Positions 33,962-42,003 of a DNA stretch of 64,000 nucleotides are shown here, piece by piece. The notes under the pieces are model-generated. The model worked only from the letters and a program-made list of their open reading frames with translations. It was not told the DNA's origin and did not search any database. The stretch is from Amycolatopsis albispora (GTDB lineage: Bacteria; Actinomycetota; Actinomycetes; Mycobacteriales; Pseudonocardiaceae). The stretch lies in contig NZ_CP015163.1 of NCBI RefSeq assembly GCF_003312875.1, forward strand, positions 5,332,001 to 5,396,000. Direction: 5' to 3'. Made by a program: the position numbers and the translations under genes. Numbering within the stretch: the stretch's first letter is position 1; every line of letters starts with the position of its first letter.

Positions 33962-35664
33962 CCAGTGCATACGACGATCTCGTCGACGAACTGCTCGGGG
34001 ATGACGCTCTCCCTGCCGTCCTATCGACGGTCGCCGAAGCGGTGGAGCCGGGAAGCCGGGCAGTGATCTATCTGCGGGTGTCATCGGCTGGCCAGGTCAA
34101 GAACGACTACGACCCCGAAGGTATCTCGATACCCGCCCAGCGCGTCAAATGCCAGCGCAAAGCCGAGCAACTCGGCTTGACGATCATTGATGAATACGTC
34201 GAGCCTGGTCGCACAGCGACCGAGATGTCGAAGCGAGTCGAGTTCCAGCGGATGCTCACGCGAGTTCGCAACGCGGGCGACGTCGACTACATCATCGTCT
34301 ACAAGCTGTCCCGGATGGCGCGGAACCGGCTCGACGACGCCATCGTCATGGCCGATCTCCGTAAGCGCGGGGTCACCCTCGTGTCGGCCACCGAGTCCAT
34401 CGACGACTCGCCGGTCGGTCAGCTCATGCACGGCATCCTGGCCACCTTCAACGAGTATCAGTCGCGGGAGTCCGGCGCGGACATCGCGTACAAGATGAAG
34501 CAGAAAGCCAAGAATGGCGGCACGATCGGCCGCGCGCCGCTGGGCTACCTCAACGTCCGAGACCGGTTCGACGGCCGCGAAATCCGCACCATCGCCGTCG
34601 ACCCCGAACGCGCGCCCTTTGTCCAGCTTGCTTTCGAGCTCTACGTCACCGGTGACTACTCGTTGGAAGACCTGTCCGACGAGCTCTACGATCGCGGCCT
34701 GCGCACCCGGCCCACCGGTCGCCATCCCGCCAAGCAAGTCTCGATCAACAAGCTCTCCATGATGCTGCGAGACCGCTACTACCTCGGATACGTAGAGGTC
34801 GATGGCGAGGAGGTCCAAGGCCGGCACGAGCCACTCATCGACGAGGACCTGTTCGATCGCGTCCAGGATCTCCTCGAATCCCGCTCCACGGCAGGAGAAC
34901 GCCGCCGCGAGCACCCCCACTACCTCAAGGGCTCGTTGTTCTGCGGACGCTGCAAACGAGCGGGCATCACCCAGCGGCTGATCGTCCAGCACACCGTCAA
35001 CTCCCGAGGCAGCGAATACACCTACTTCTTCTGCCGCAACAAGCAGAACGGCAGCTGTGAAGCACCGCACATCAACGTCGCCCTTATCGAAGACGCCGTG
35101 GAAAACCACTACGCCACGATCCGCTTCAGCGCCAAGTTCGTCGCCACCGTCCGCGCCGAAGTCGCCCGCACCATCGACGAGCAAGAAGCGTCCGAGCGAC
35201 TGCTCCACAAACAACTCACCACCGAGTTGCAGGCGCTGGACACCCGCGAAGAGAACCTCATCGAACTGGCGGCCGACTCCACCATCGGGCAGGACAAGAT
35301 CAAGACCAAGCTCCGCGAGATCGCCCGCCAGCGACGACGCCTCGGCGAACGCCTCACCACCACGACCGAGAACCTCTCCGACAGCGCCCGGCTCATCGAA
35401 GCCGCGCTCACCTTGCTGGAGAACCCCCAAGAGCTCTACCGCCGCTGCGACGAACAGCAACGCCGCATGCTCAACCAAGCGATCTTCCACAGCATCTACG
35501 TCGATGACGACCAGATCGCCGACCACAGCCTCCGAGAGCCCTTCGCACATCTGCACGCCGTCCAGAGCGACTGGCAGACCACCGACGTGACCGTGCCGGA
35601 GCCACGAACCGACACCCGACCCCGAAATGCCAAAAGGGCCGCCTCCCAAAAGGGAGGCGGCCCC
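33958..35664 (+). CDS. int: Large serine integrase of the element, no stop codon before the tRNA
   Basis: A resolvase domain (AVIYLRVSSAGQVKNDYDPE with catalytic Ser; then YKLSRMARNRLD with the Arg motif and GQLMHGILATFNEYQSRES) is followed by the Recombinase domain (GRAPLGYLNVRD and later KLSMMLRDRYYLGYVE). A zinc ribbon (LFCGRCKRAG ... FFCRNK ... SCEAP) and a coiled coil (REENLIELAADSTIG onward) complete it. It looks fully functional. The reading frame passes without a stop through the hairpin at 35636-35663, across the tRNA-Ala gene and into glpR (first stop at 36723). The end given here is therefore arbitrary. Integration probably replaced the native C-terminal codons. Confidence 0.88.
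35636..35663 (-). terminator. Strong intrinsic terminator hairpin between integrase and tRNA-Ala
   Basis: A perfect 12-bp stem (GGGCCGCCTCCC / GGGAGGCGGCCC) with an AAAA loop. On the minus strand it is followed by TTTTGG, so it best terminates the leftward tRNA-Ala transcript. On the plus strand it lacks a T-run but would still form within the integrase coding frame. Confidence 0.8.
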
Positions 35665-35737
35665 GTGGCTACCAACGGTCTTCAGGTCCTACTACGTGGC
35701 GTTGTTTCGGTGCCGTGTTCTAGTAAGACCCCTAGGG

Positions 35738-35810
35738 TGGAGCTGAGGGGAATCGAACCCCTGACCTTCTCGATGCGAACGAGACGCGCTACCAACTGCG
35801 CTACAGCCCC
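35738..35810 (-). tRNA. tRNA-Ala (anticodon CGC), probable integration site
   Basis: Seventy-three nucleotides. The acceptor stem GGGGCTG pairs with CAGCTCC (one G-U), D arm GCGC...GCGC, anticodon stem TCTCG/CGAGA with loop TTCGCAT giving anticodon CGC, T arm GGGGTTCGATTCCCC, discriminator A. CCA is not encoded. The 3' end faces the integrase gene, the usual arrangement when an element integrates at the 3' end of a tRNA gene and restores it. I found no second copy of the 3' end in 1-35,700, so the other attachment site is probably left of the window. Confidence 0.93.
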
Positions 35811-35862
35811 TGAAAGCTCGTTCAGCATAACAGTGGCTGTTCGCTGCCCGAGCCGGGGGGTC

Positions 35863-36699
35863 CTATTCGCCGGCTGCCCGGCGGAAGGACCGCTGACCTG
35901 GGTCGTCGAGTTCGTGGAAGGCCGGGTCCTCGTCCTCCGGGTCGACCACGACGGCGTGCCGGCGCAGGCGCGAGGTGGGCGACGGCTTGCGCTCCGGGAT
36001 CTCCCGCCGCGGCGGTCGTGGCGGCGCGGCCACCGGGACATCCGCCTCGTCCTCGTCCTCCCGTACCGGGCGCCGGGTGACCCGCGTGCCCGCGTTCAGC
36101 CGCGACGACCGGCGCTGCCGGATCTCGTTCTCGATCCGGACCTGGCGGCGCAGGTACGCGAGGTACCCGACGAGCACCAGGTCGACCGCGCCGTGCGCCC
36201 ACCACACCAGCGGCGTCAGGAACGCGGCCAGCGCGGCGGTGACCACGGCCAGCACGAGCAGGATGACCACCACGCGCTGCCGGTAGGCGTACTTCGCCCT
36301 GGCCGCGATCTCCGCGGCCTCCGGGTCGTAGCCACCCCGGCCCGGCCGGTACTGGCGGCCGCCCTCGCGCGGCTGCGGCAGCGGCGGCAGGTCGCGGCCC
36401 GCCGGCGCGGGCTCCACGTCGTCGAGGTCGTCGAGATCGTCCACCTCGTCTTCGAGTTCGACATCGACCTCGTCGAACTCGTCGTCGGCGTCCTGGTCGT
36501 CGCGCGCCTGCGGCTTGCCGGTCTCGGACATCGCGAACTCCTCTCGCCCCTCGTGGCGTGTGCTCCCGCTCCGCACGACCCTGGCGGCCAACGCGGAGTC
36601 GGCGGTGCGCGCGATCTCCTGGCGCTTGCGCGCGATCATGGGAACGAGGACGACGAGCCATGCCGCGGCCAGCGCGACGATGATCAACGAGCTTGGCAT
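35863..36699 (-). CDS. GlpR/SepX-like membrane protein of the Glp division complex
   Basis: 278 residues. An N-terminal membrane helix (LIIVALAAAWLVVLVPMI, residues 5-22) is followed by an acidic linker (DEFDEVDVELEDEVDDLDDL). Two further helices (VVVILLVLAVVTAALAAF and TPLVWWAHGAVDLVLVGYLA, about 140-180) and a basic then acidic tail complete it. The topology and position directly downstream of galU-glp-rimJ match Rv0996 and the actinobacterial GlpR/SepX proteins. Those are reported to recruit the MoeA-like Glp and act with FtsZ at the septum. It is the last protein gene before tRNA-Ala. The assignment rests on synteny and topology. Confidence 0.75.
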   Translation of the reverse strand: MPSSLIIVALAAAWLVVLVPMIARKRQEIARTADSALAARVVRSGSTRHEGREEFAMSETGKPQARDDQDADDEFDEVDVELEDEVDDLDDLDDVEPAPAGRDLPPLPQPREGGRQYRPGRGGYDPEAAEIAARAKYAYRQRVVVILLVLAVVTAALAAFLTPLVWWAHGAVDLVLVGYLAYLRRQVRIENEIRQRRSSRLNAGTRVTRRPVREDEDEADVPVAAPPRPPRREIPERKPSPTSRLRRHAVVVDPEDEDPAFHELDDPGQRSFRRAAGE

Positions 36700-36849
36700 C
36701 TCCCGTCACCTCCCCCGACGTGAACTCCTACGTTCGTCACGTTAGTCACAGGAGTAACAGATCTCCGGAAGGCTCGCCGGGTTCAATACCGGAACTTGTC
36801 ACTGAATTAGGTGAAAACAGCCCGATGTGGTAACGGGCGACCCGCGCGG

Positions 36850-37506
36850 TCACGCGTAGTCAGCGTGTCCGGCGGCGATCAGCCGGGCGGTGAGCCCGAG
36901 GCCGGTTTCCTCGGCGGTGATCCCGAAGAGCAGGTGGTCGCGCCAGTCGCCAGCCACGTCGAGATAGCGCTGGAGCAGGCCCTCCTGCCGGAACCCGGCT
37001 TTGGTCAGCACCCGGATGCTGGCCGTGTTCTCCGGCCGCACCGTCGCCTCGATGCGGTGCAGCCCGGCGACGCGGAACGCGTGGTCCACCACCAGCGCCA
37101 CGGCCGCGGTGGCCACGCCGCCCCGAACGGCCGAAGTGGACACCCAGTACCCGACCCACGCGGACCGCAGCGAGGCCCTGATCACATTCCCGACGGTGAT
37201 CTGCCCGGCGAACTTGCCGTCCACGGTGATCGTGAACGGCAGGCACTGCCCGCGCCGGGCCAGCGAGCGCAGCGCCGACCACTGCGGGGGCCACGACCAC
37301 GTCGAATTCCGCTCCGCCCAGGTGCCGGTGCCGGTCGGCTCCCACTCCTCCAGGTGCGCGCGATCCCGCAGGCGCGCCCGGCTCCACTCACCGCCGTCGC
37401 GCAACCGCACCGGCCGCACGGCGACCAGGCCGGCCTTCACCCGCAGCGGGCCGAGCTTCGCAGGCCAGCCGGGGTGCCTGCCTTCCACGCCGTAGAGCTG
37501 CGACAC
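36850..37506 (-). CDS. rimJ: RimJ-like GNAT N-acetyltransferase
   Basis: 218 residues from a GTG four bases after the glp stop. GNAT features are present: LVAVRPVRLRDGGEW (beta1), FTITVDGKFAGQITVGNV, VGYWVSTSAVRGGVATAAVA (acetyl-CoA loop, RGGVAT), LHRIEATVRPENTASIRVL, and KAGFRQEGLLQRYLDVAG (family end motif). RimJ-type enzymes acetylate N-terminal residues of ribosomal or other proteins. The galU-glp-rimJ order is conserved in mycobacteria. Coupled with the glp gene and probably cotranscribed with it. Confidence 0.88.
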   Translation of the reverse strand: MSQLYGVEGRHPGWPAKLGPLRVKAGLVAVRPVRLRDGGEWSRARLRDRAHLEEWEPTGTGTWAERNSTWSWPPQWSALRSLARRGQCLPFTITVDGKFAGQITVGNVIRASLRSAWVGYWVSTSAVRGGVATAAVALVVDHAFRVAGLHRIEATVRPENTASIRVLTKAGFRQEGLLQRYLDVAGDWRDHLLFGITAEETGLGLTARLIAAGHADYA

Positions 37507-37510
37507 CCGC

Positions 37511-38818
37511 TCAGCCGCGCTGCGCCAGGAAGGTCACCTTGACCTCGTCGCCAGCGGCCACCTCGGTCAGGTCCTCGTCGATGTTGATCAGGCAGTTCGC
37601 CTCCGCCAGCGAGGCCAGCAGGTGCGCGCCGGAGGTGCCGAGCGGCTGCACCAGGTACTCGCCGTTGCCCTCGTCGCGCAGCAGCTGCCCGCGCAGGAAA
37701 CCCTTCCGCCCCTTGGTGGAGGTGATCGGCGACAGCAGCCGCGCGCCGACCATGCGGCGGTGCGGGTTCCGCGTGCCGCGTGCCGCGCGGATCAGCGGGC
37801 GCACCAGCACCTCGAAGACCACCAGCGCGCTCATCGGGTTGCCGGGGATCAGGAAGGTCGGCACCGCGTCCGGCCCGAGCCTGCCGAAGCCCTGCACCGA
37901 GCCCGGGTGCATGGCGACCCGCGTCAGGTCGATGCGGCCCAGCTCGGACAGCGCCGCGTGCACTTCGTCACCCGAGCTGCCGCCCGCGCCACCGGCCACC
38001 ACGACCACTTCGGACATCAGCAGCCTGCCCTCGACCACCTCGCGCAGCCGTTTCGGGTCGCTCGGCACGATCCCGACGCGGCTCACCTCCGCGCCGGCGT
38101 CGCGCGCCGCGGCGGCCAGCGCGTACGAGTTCACGTCGTAGACCTGCCCGACCGACGGCGTGCGATCGATGTCCACCAGCTCGTCGCCGACGGACACAAT
38201 GGACACCCGCGGTCGCGGGTAGACCAGCACCTTGGCCTTGCCGACCGCGGCGAGCAGGCCCACCTGCGCCGAGCCGATGGTGTCGCCCTGACGCACCGCG
38301 ACGTCGCCGATCTGCACGTCCTCGCCGGTCCGCCGCACGTACCCGGCCGACGGCACCGGCTTGTGCACGGTCACCTTGGCGTGGTGGTCGTCGGTGTAGG
38401 CGGTCGGCACCACGGCGTCGGCGAGCGTGGGCAGCGGCGCGCCGGTGGCCACGCGCACGGCCTGACCTGGCTGCAGCCGGCGCGGCTGCCGCGACCCGGC
38501 CGGGATCTCGCCGACCACCGGGAGTTGCACCGGCTCCTGCCCGGCGGTGCGCACGTCCACGCTGCGCACCGCGTACCCGTCCACAGCCGCCTGGTCGAAG
38601 CCGGGCAGCGCGTGCTCGGCGACGACCTCCTCGGCACACAACAGTCCCTGCGCTTCCGAGATCGCCACCCGGACCGGCCGCGGGCGCACCGCGGCTTCCA
38701 GGGCAAGGGCGATCTGGGCGTCGACGGAGCGGAACTCGGCGAGTTCCTCGGCGACACCCTCCGCGGGCGCGGCGGGGTTCGGCGCGTCGGGGACGTCAGG
38801 CGCGTCTGGGGCGGTCAT
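37511..38818 (-). CDS. glp: Glp, MoeA-like molybdopterin molybdotransferase homologue
   Basis: 435 residues, start overlapping the galU stop. MoeA domains in order: FRSVDAQIALALEAAVRPRP, PGFDQAAVDGYAVRSVDV (domain I, VDGYAV), PAGSRQPRRLQPGQAVRVAT and GAPLPTLADAVVPTAY, then VSIVSVGDELVDIDRTPSVG with YDVNSY (MPT-binding domain), VVVVAGGAGGSSGDE, and the C-terminal domain with HPGSVQGFGRLG and IPGNPMSALVVFE. The GGAGGSSGDE and PGNP motifs are those of MoeA. In actinobacteria the copy beside rimJ and the GlpR gene is the division-associated Glp. Whether it still inserts molybdenum cannot be told here. Confidence 0.85.
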   Translation of the reverse strand: MTAPDAPDVPDAPNPAAPAEGVAEELAEFRSVDAQIALALEAAVRPRPVRVAISEAQGLLCAEEVVAEHALPGFDQAAVDGYAVRSVDVRTAGQEPVQLPVVGEIPAGSRQPRRLQPGQAVRVATGAPLPTLADAVVPTAYTDDHHAKVTVHKPVPSAGYVRRTGEDVQIGDVAVRQGDTIGSAQVGLLAAVGKAKVLVYPRPRVSIVSVGDELVDIDRTPSVGQVYDVNSYALAAAARDAGAEVSRVGIVPSDPKRLREVVEGRLLMSEVVVVAGGAGGSSGDEVHAALSELGRIDLTRVAMHPGSVQGFGRLGPDAVPTFLIPGNPMSALVVFEVLVRPLIRAARGTRNPHRRMVGARLLSPITSTKGRKGFLRGQLLRDEGNGEYLVQPLGTSGAHLLASLAEANCLINIDEDLTEVAAGDEVKVTFLAQRG

Positions 38819-39720
38819 CGGCTCGCGTTCTCGATTCGTTCGGTCAGCCAGGTGCGCAGCGACGGCCCGTACTCGGGGTCGTCGAGCGCGAAGTCGACGG
38901 CTGCCCGCAGGAAACCGCCGGGGTTGCCGAGATCGTGCCTGCCACCGCGGTGGACCACCACATGAACCGGGTGACCCTCCTCGATCAGCAGGGCGACGGC
39001 GTCGGTCAGCTGGAGTTCCCCGCCGGAGCCGGGGGTAATCCGGCGCAACGCGTCGAAAATGGCCCTGTCCAGCAGGTATCGCCCCGCCGCGGCGTAGGTG
39101 GACGGGGCGTCTTCCGGCTTCGGCTTCTCCACCATGCCGTGCACGCGCTTCACATCGGGGTCCTCCGTGTCGGTCACGTCGAACACCCCATAGGGGGAGA
39201 TCTGCTCGCGCGGGATGTCGAAGGCGCACAGCACGCTGCCGCCCTCCTTCGCGCGCACCGCGGCCATCCTGGTGAGCACTCCGGTCGGCAGCACGAGGTC
39301 GTCCGGCAGCAGCACGGCGACCGCTTCGTCGTCGTCGTTCAGGTTCGGCTCGGCCTGCGCGACGGCGTGGCCGAGGCCCAGCGCCTGCTTCTGGATCGCG
39401 ACGTCGACGTCGAGCAGGGCAGGCGCCCGGCGGATCTTGTCCAGCAGTTCGGTCTTGCCCTTGGCGGACAGGGTTTCTTCGAGTTCGGGCGCGGACCGGA
39501 AGTAGTCGACCACCGATTCCTTGCCAGGGGAGGTGACGATCACCAGGCGCTGCGCGCCCGCTTCGGCGGCCTCTTCGGCGACCAGCTCGATGCCCGGCCG
39601 GTTGACCACCGGCAGCAGCTCTTTCGGCACGGCCTTGGTGGTCGGCAGGAATCGGGTGCCCAGCCCGGCGGCAGGCACGATGGCGGTTCGGAACGTCTGC
39701 GTGGTTTCGGCGCCCGTCAT
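38815..39720 (-). CDS. galU: UTP-glucose-1-phosphate uridylyltransferase
   Basis: 301 residues from ATG 39720 (an upstream in-frame ATG at 39768 would overlap the divergent gene). Contains FRTAIVPAAGLGTRFLPTTK (nucleotide-binding loop), PKELLPVVNRPGIELVAEEA, ALGLGHAVAQAEP, AVLLPDDLVLP (metal-binding Asp), VEKPKPEDAPS and GRYLLDRAIFDAL with LTDAVALL. It makes UDP-glucose from glucose-1-phosphate for cell-wall and glycan synthesis. First gene of the galU-glp-rimJ-glpR series. Only 24 bp separate it from the divergent cyclo-ligase gene. Confidence 0.95.
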   Translation of the reverse strand: MTGAETTQTFRTAIVPAAGLGTRFLPTTKAVPKELLPVVNRPGIELVAEEAAEAGAQRLVIVTSPGKESVVDYFRSAPELEETLSAKGKTELLDKIRRAPALLDVDVAIQKQALGLGHAVAQAEPNLNDDDEAVAVLLPDDLVLPTGVLTRMAAVRAKEGGSVLCAFDIPREQISPYGVFDVTDTEDPDVKRVHGMVEKPKPEDAPSTYAAAGRYLLDRAIFDALRRITPGSGGELQLTDAVALLIEEGHPVHVVVHRGGRHDLGNPGGFLRAAVDFALDDPEYGPSLRTWLTERIENASR

Positions 39721-39744
39721 GGGCGCAAAGCCTAACCTGAGCTG

Positions 39745-40350
39745 GTGCGAGCAGTGGGCAATGAGCACCTGAGCAAGGCGGAGTGGCGCGAACGGCTGAC
39801 GGCGGCGCGGTCGGCGGTGCCGATCGCGCGCCGGGTCGCCGAGGCGAGCGCGCTGGCCCGCTTCGTCGCCGGACTGCCACCCGCGGAGACGGTGTGCGGT
39901 TACGTGCCCTTCGGGTCGGAGCCGGGTTCACTCGCGCTGCTCGACGTGCTGCGTAATGCGGGTTCACGGGTGCTGCTGCCGGTCGTTCCAGCCGAGCCGG
40001 GGCCGCTGGACTGGGCCGAGTACACCGGCTCCGCGTCGCTGGCCCCCGGCCGGTTCCGCGGCGTGCTGGAACCTGTGGGGGCCCGGCTCGGCGCGACCGC
40101 GGTCAAGCAGGCCACGCTGGTGCTCGTACCCGCGCTCGCGGTCGATCACCACGGCGTCCGGCTGGGCCGGGGCGCCGGGTTCTACGACCGTTCACTCGGT
40201 GCCGTTTCGCACGCTGACCTGGTGGCGATCGTGCGTGACGAGGAGCTGGTGCCGCGGCTGCCCGCCGAACCACACGACGCCCTGATGACCGGCGTGCTGC
40301 TGCCCGGCCGCGGTTTTGTCCGCCTTCCGCTCGCGCGGCCAGGGGTGTGA
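39745..40350 (+). CDS. 5-formyltetrahydrofolate cyclo-ligase
   Basis: 201 residues from GTG 39745. Family features: LSKAEWRERLTAARSAVP at the N-terminus, VCGYVPFGSEPGSLALLD, RVLLPVVPAEPGPLDWAEY, TLVLVPALAVDHHGVRLGRG, and GAGFYDRSL (the conserved GxGxYDR phosphate-binding motif), then PAEPHDALMTGV. The enzyme converts 5-formyl-THF to 5,10-methenyl-THF with ATP. Corresponds in position to Rv0992c. Divergent from galU with a 24-bp gap, so their promoters must overlap the coding starts. Confidence 0.93.
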   Translation: MRAVGNEHLSKAEWRERLTAARSAVPIARRVAEASALARFVAGLPPAETVCGYVPFGSEPGSLALLDVLRNAGSRVLLPVVPAEPGPLDWAEYTGSASLAPGRFRGVLEPVGARLGATAVKQATLVLVPALAVDHHGVRLGRGAGFYDRSLGAVSHADLVAIVRDEELVPRLPAEPHDALMTGVLLPGRGFVRLPLARPGV

Positions 40351-40395
40351 CGAAGGCTGGTTTGCGTTCGGGGAATGATCTGAAGCACAATTGGG

Positions 40396-40422
40396 TTAGC
40401 ACTCTTGAGTCCCGAGTGCCAA
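40396..40422 (+). promoter_or_regulatory. CIRCE-type inverted repeat (HrcA operator)
   Basis: TTAGCACTC at 40396-40404, nine-base spacer, GAGTGCCAA at 40414-40422. This fits the known CIRCE consensus (TTAGCACTC-N9-GAGTGCTAA) with one mismatch. It lies 18 bases before the GTG of the FmdB-family gene, close to where HrcA would block transcription. It predicts heat-shock control of that gene. Confidence 0.88.
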
Positions 40423-40440
40423 TGCCCCGAAGGAGCAGCT

Positions 40441-40785
40441 GTGCCCACGTACCAGTACGCCTGCAAGGAGTGCGACCACCGCTTCGAGGCGGTCCAGTCG
40501 TTTTCCGACGACAGCCTGACCGAGTGCCCGCAGTGCACCGGCCCGCTGCGCAAGCTCTACGGTGCGGTCGGCGTGATCTTCAAGGGCAGCGGTTTCTACC
40601 GCAACGACTCGCGCTCCGACTCGAAGTCCTCGTCGAGCAAGTCCGGCTCGAAGCCCGCTGAGACCTCGGCGACCTCGGCCAAGAGCGACTCGTCCAGCTC
40701 TACTTCTTCGACCACCTCCTCGGCGTCGTCGTCTTCGTCGTCCTCCTCTTCATCTACCACGACCAAGGCCGCCGCCGCTTCCTGA
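40441..40785 (+). CDS. FmdB-family zinc protein, Ruc-like chaperone candidate
   Basis: GTG 40441 is chosen because GAAGGAG stands 6 bases upstream. The 114 residues begin MPTYQYACKECDHRF, followed by ECPQCTGPLRKLYGA; together they form a four-Cys zinc ribbon of the FmdB regulatory domain. They continue VIFKGSGFYRND and then 70 residues of Ser/Thr/Ala/Lys-rich disordered tail. The layout and location (next to the cyclo-ligase) match Rv0991c of M. tuberculosis, described as a redox-regulated, largely unstructured chaperone (Ruc). The CIRCE element directly upstream supports a stress role. Confidence 0.85.
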   Translation: MPTYQYACKECDHRFEAVQSFSDDSLTECPQCTGPLRKLYGAVGVIFKGSGFYRNDSRSDSKSSSSKSGSKPAETSATSAKSDSSSSTSSTTSSASSSSSSSSSSTTTKAAAAS

Positions 40786-40794
40786 TCCACCGAG

Positions 40795-40821
40795 TTGTCC
40801 ACAGGCGCCCACTTGTCCACA
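40795..40821 (+). promoter_or_regulatory. Two tandem DnaA-box-like sequences
   Basis: TTGTCCACA occurs at 40795-40803 and again at 40813-40821, each followed by GGCGCCC, giving a 16-bp direct repeat with 18-bp spacing. TTGTCCACA is the preferred DnaA box of high-GC actinobacteria. The 134-bp gap between the FmdB and SAF-domain genes holds nothing else recognisable. It could be a DnaA-binding regulatory or titration site, or a coincidental duplication. Confidence 0.55.
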
Positions 40822-40919
40822 GGCGCCCCGCCAACCGCTGGCTCCCCCGCACCCCCGCGCCATAACGTCCCCACCGCGGGGGATCACCAAGCCGATCCCC
40901 CACCGGCAACGGGGGAATC

Positions 40920-41540
40920 GTGCAACTCTTCGAAGATCTCTTCACGCGGCTGAACGCGCTGGTCAGCGGCCATCGCCTCCGGAAGGCGCTGGCCGCGCTG
41001 CTGGCGCTGACCGCCATCGCGCTGGCCCTGGCCCCGGTGCTGCTACCGCGCGGCCCGTCTGGCGAGCCCACCCTGGTCGCCGCCCGTGACCTGAGCGCGG
41101 GCACCCTGCTGACCGCGGCTGATACCAAAGTCATCCACATCCCGGCCGAGCTGCGCCCGGCGGGCGCGCTGTCCGGCCAGGGGCCCGAGCGCATGCTGGC
41201 CGGGGCCGCCAGGGCGGGTGAGCCGCTGACCGATGTGCGCCTGGTGTCCCCTTCGCACGGTCCGCCCGGCACGTCCACGGTGCCCCTGCGGCTGGCCGAT
41301 CCGGGCGTCGCCGAGCTCCTGCATCCCGGCACGCGGGTGGACGTGGTGGCCGCGAACGAACATCGTCGCCAGCTCGCCTCCGCGGTGACCGTGGTCACGG
41401 TGGTCACCTCGGCGGGTGAGAGCAGGTCACGGCCACATTCGGCGAAAGGCCCGCTCGTGCTGGTCGCGGTGCCTTCGGAGGCCGCCACGCCCCTCGCTTC
41501 CGCCGCGCTCGACGGGCCGGTAACCGTTACGCTCCGGTAG
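40920..41540 (+). CDS. SAF-domain membrane protein (CpaB/RcpC-like)
   Basis: 206 residues from GTG 40920. A membrane helix (KALAALLALTAIALALAPVL, about 22-41) is followed by a SAF domain: PTLVAARDLSAGTLLTAADT, VIHIPAELRPAGAL and AGAARAGEPLTDVRL. A second part holds HPGTRVDVVAANEHR and a beta-rich end (PLVLVAVPSEAATPLASAAL). The pattern is that of CpaB/RcpC pilus-assembly and other cell-envelope SAF proteins. No pilus genes are nearby. It occupies the place of Rv0990c in the mycobacterial order, but I cannot show orthology. Confidence 0.75.
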   Translation: MQLFEDLFTRLNALVSGHRLRKALAALLALTAIALALAPVLLPRGPSGEPTLVAARDLSAGTLLTAADTKVIHIPAELRPAGALSGQGPERMLAGAARAGEPLTDVRLVSPSHGPPGTSTVPLRLADPGVAELLHPGTRVDVVAANEHRRQLASAVTVVTVVTSAGESRSRPHSAKGPLVLVAVPSEAATPLASAALDGPVTVTLR

Positions 41541-41574
41541 CGTTTTTTGTCCCTGCTGGAAAGGAGAAACCCCC

Positions 41575-42003
41575 GTGCTCAAAGGCTTCAAGGACTTCTT
41601 GATGCGCGGCAACGTCGTCGAGCTGGCCGTTGCGGTCGTCATCGGCACGGCCTTCACCGCGATCGTCACCGCCTTCACCACCGGCCTGATCAAGCCGTTG
41701 ATCAACGCCATCGGCGGGTCGGATGCCGCACAAGGCCTGGGTTTCTACATCTTCTCCGGCAACCAGGGCACGTTCATGGACCTCGGCGGCGTGATCAACG
41801 CCGCGATCAACTTCCTGATCGTCGCCGCGGTGGTCTACTTCCTGTTCGTGCTGCCGCTGCAGAAGGTGCAGGAACGCCGCAAGCGGGGCAAGGAAACCGG
41901 CCCGGCCGAGCCGACGGATGTCGAGCTGCTGAAGGAAATCCGCGACCTGCTGCGCCAGCAACAGCAGTCGGCCGACACCCGCGACCGCACCCCGCGCCCC
42001 TGA
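41575..42003 (+). CDS. mscL: Large-conductance mechanosensitive channel MscL
   Basis: 142 residues from a GTG with AAAGGAG upstream. The hallmark N-terminus MLKGFKDFLMRGNVVELAVA leads into TM1 (VVIGTAFTAIVTAFTTGLIKPLI), a short loop with GGVINAAINFLIVAAVVYFL as TM2, and a cytoplasmic helix (VELLKEIRDLLRQQQQS). It protects against osmotic downshock. In position it matches Rv0985c. The last 21 codons lie inside a 137-bp sequence repeated three times in tandem, so the C-terminus is the source or product of the expansion. Confidence 0.97.
   Translation: MLKGFKDFLMRGNVVELAVAVVIGTAFTAIVTAFTTGLIKPLINAIGGSDAAQGLGFYIFSGNQGTFMDLGGVINAAINFLIVAAVVYFLFVLPLQKVQERRKRGKETGPAEPTDVELLKEIRDLLRQQQQSADTRDRTPRP

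Noticed and set aside
34081..35649. A 522-codon minus-strand frame opposite the serine integrase
   Set aside because: The plus strand has complete integrase domains in order; the minus frame has no recognisable domain.
1..35700. A second copy of the tRNA-Ala 3' end as left attachment site within the window
   Set aside because: Visual search for the GGGGAATCGAACCCCTGACC segment and its reverse complement found only the tRNA gene itself.
36740..36850. AT-richer gap between glpR and rimJ as a possible small RNA
   Set aside because: No hairpin with T-run and no conserved promoter pair that I could support.
37622..39735. Long plus-strand frames over glp and galU
   Set aside because: Low-complexity Arg/Pro/Ala translation opposite two well-conserved genes; composition shadows.
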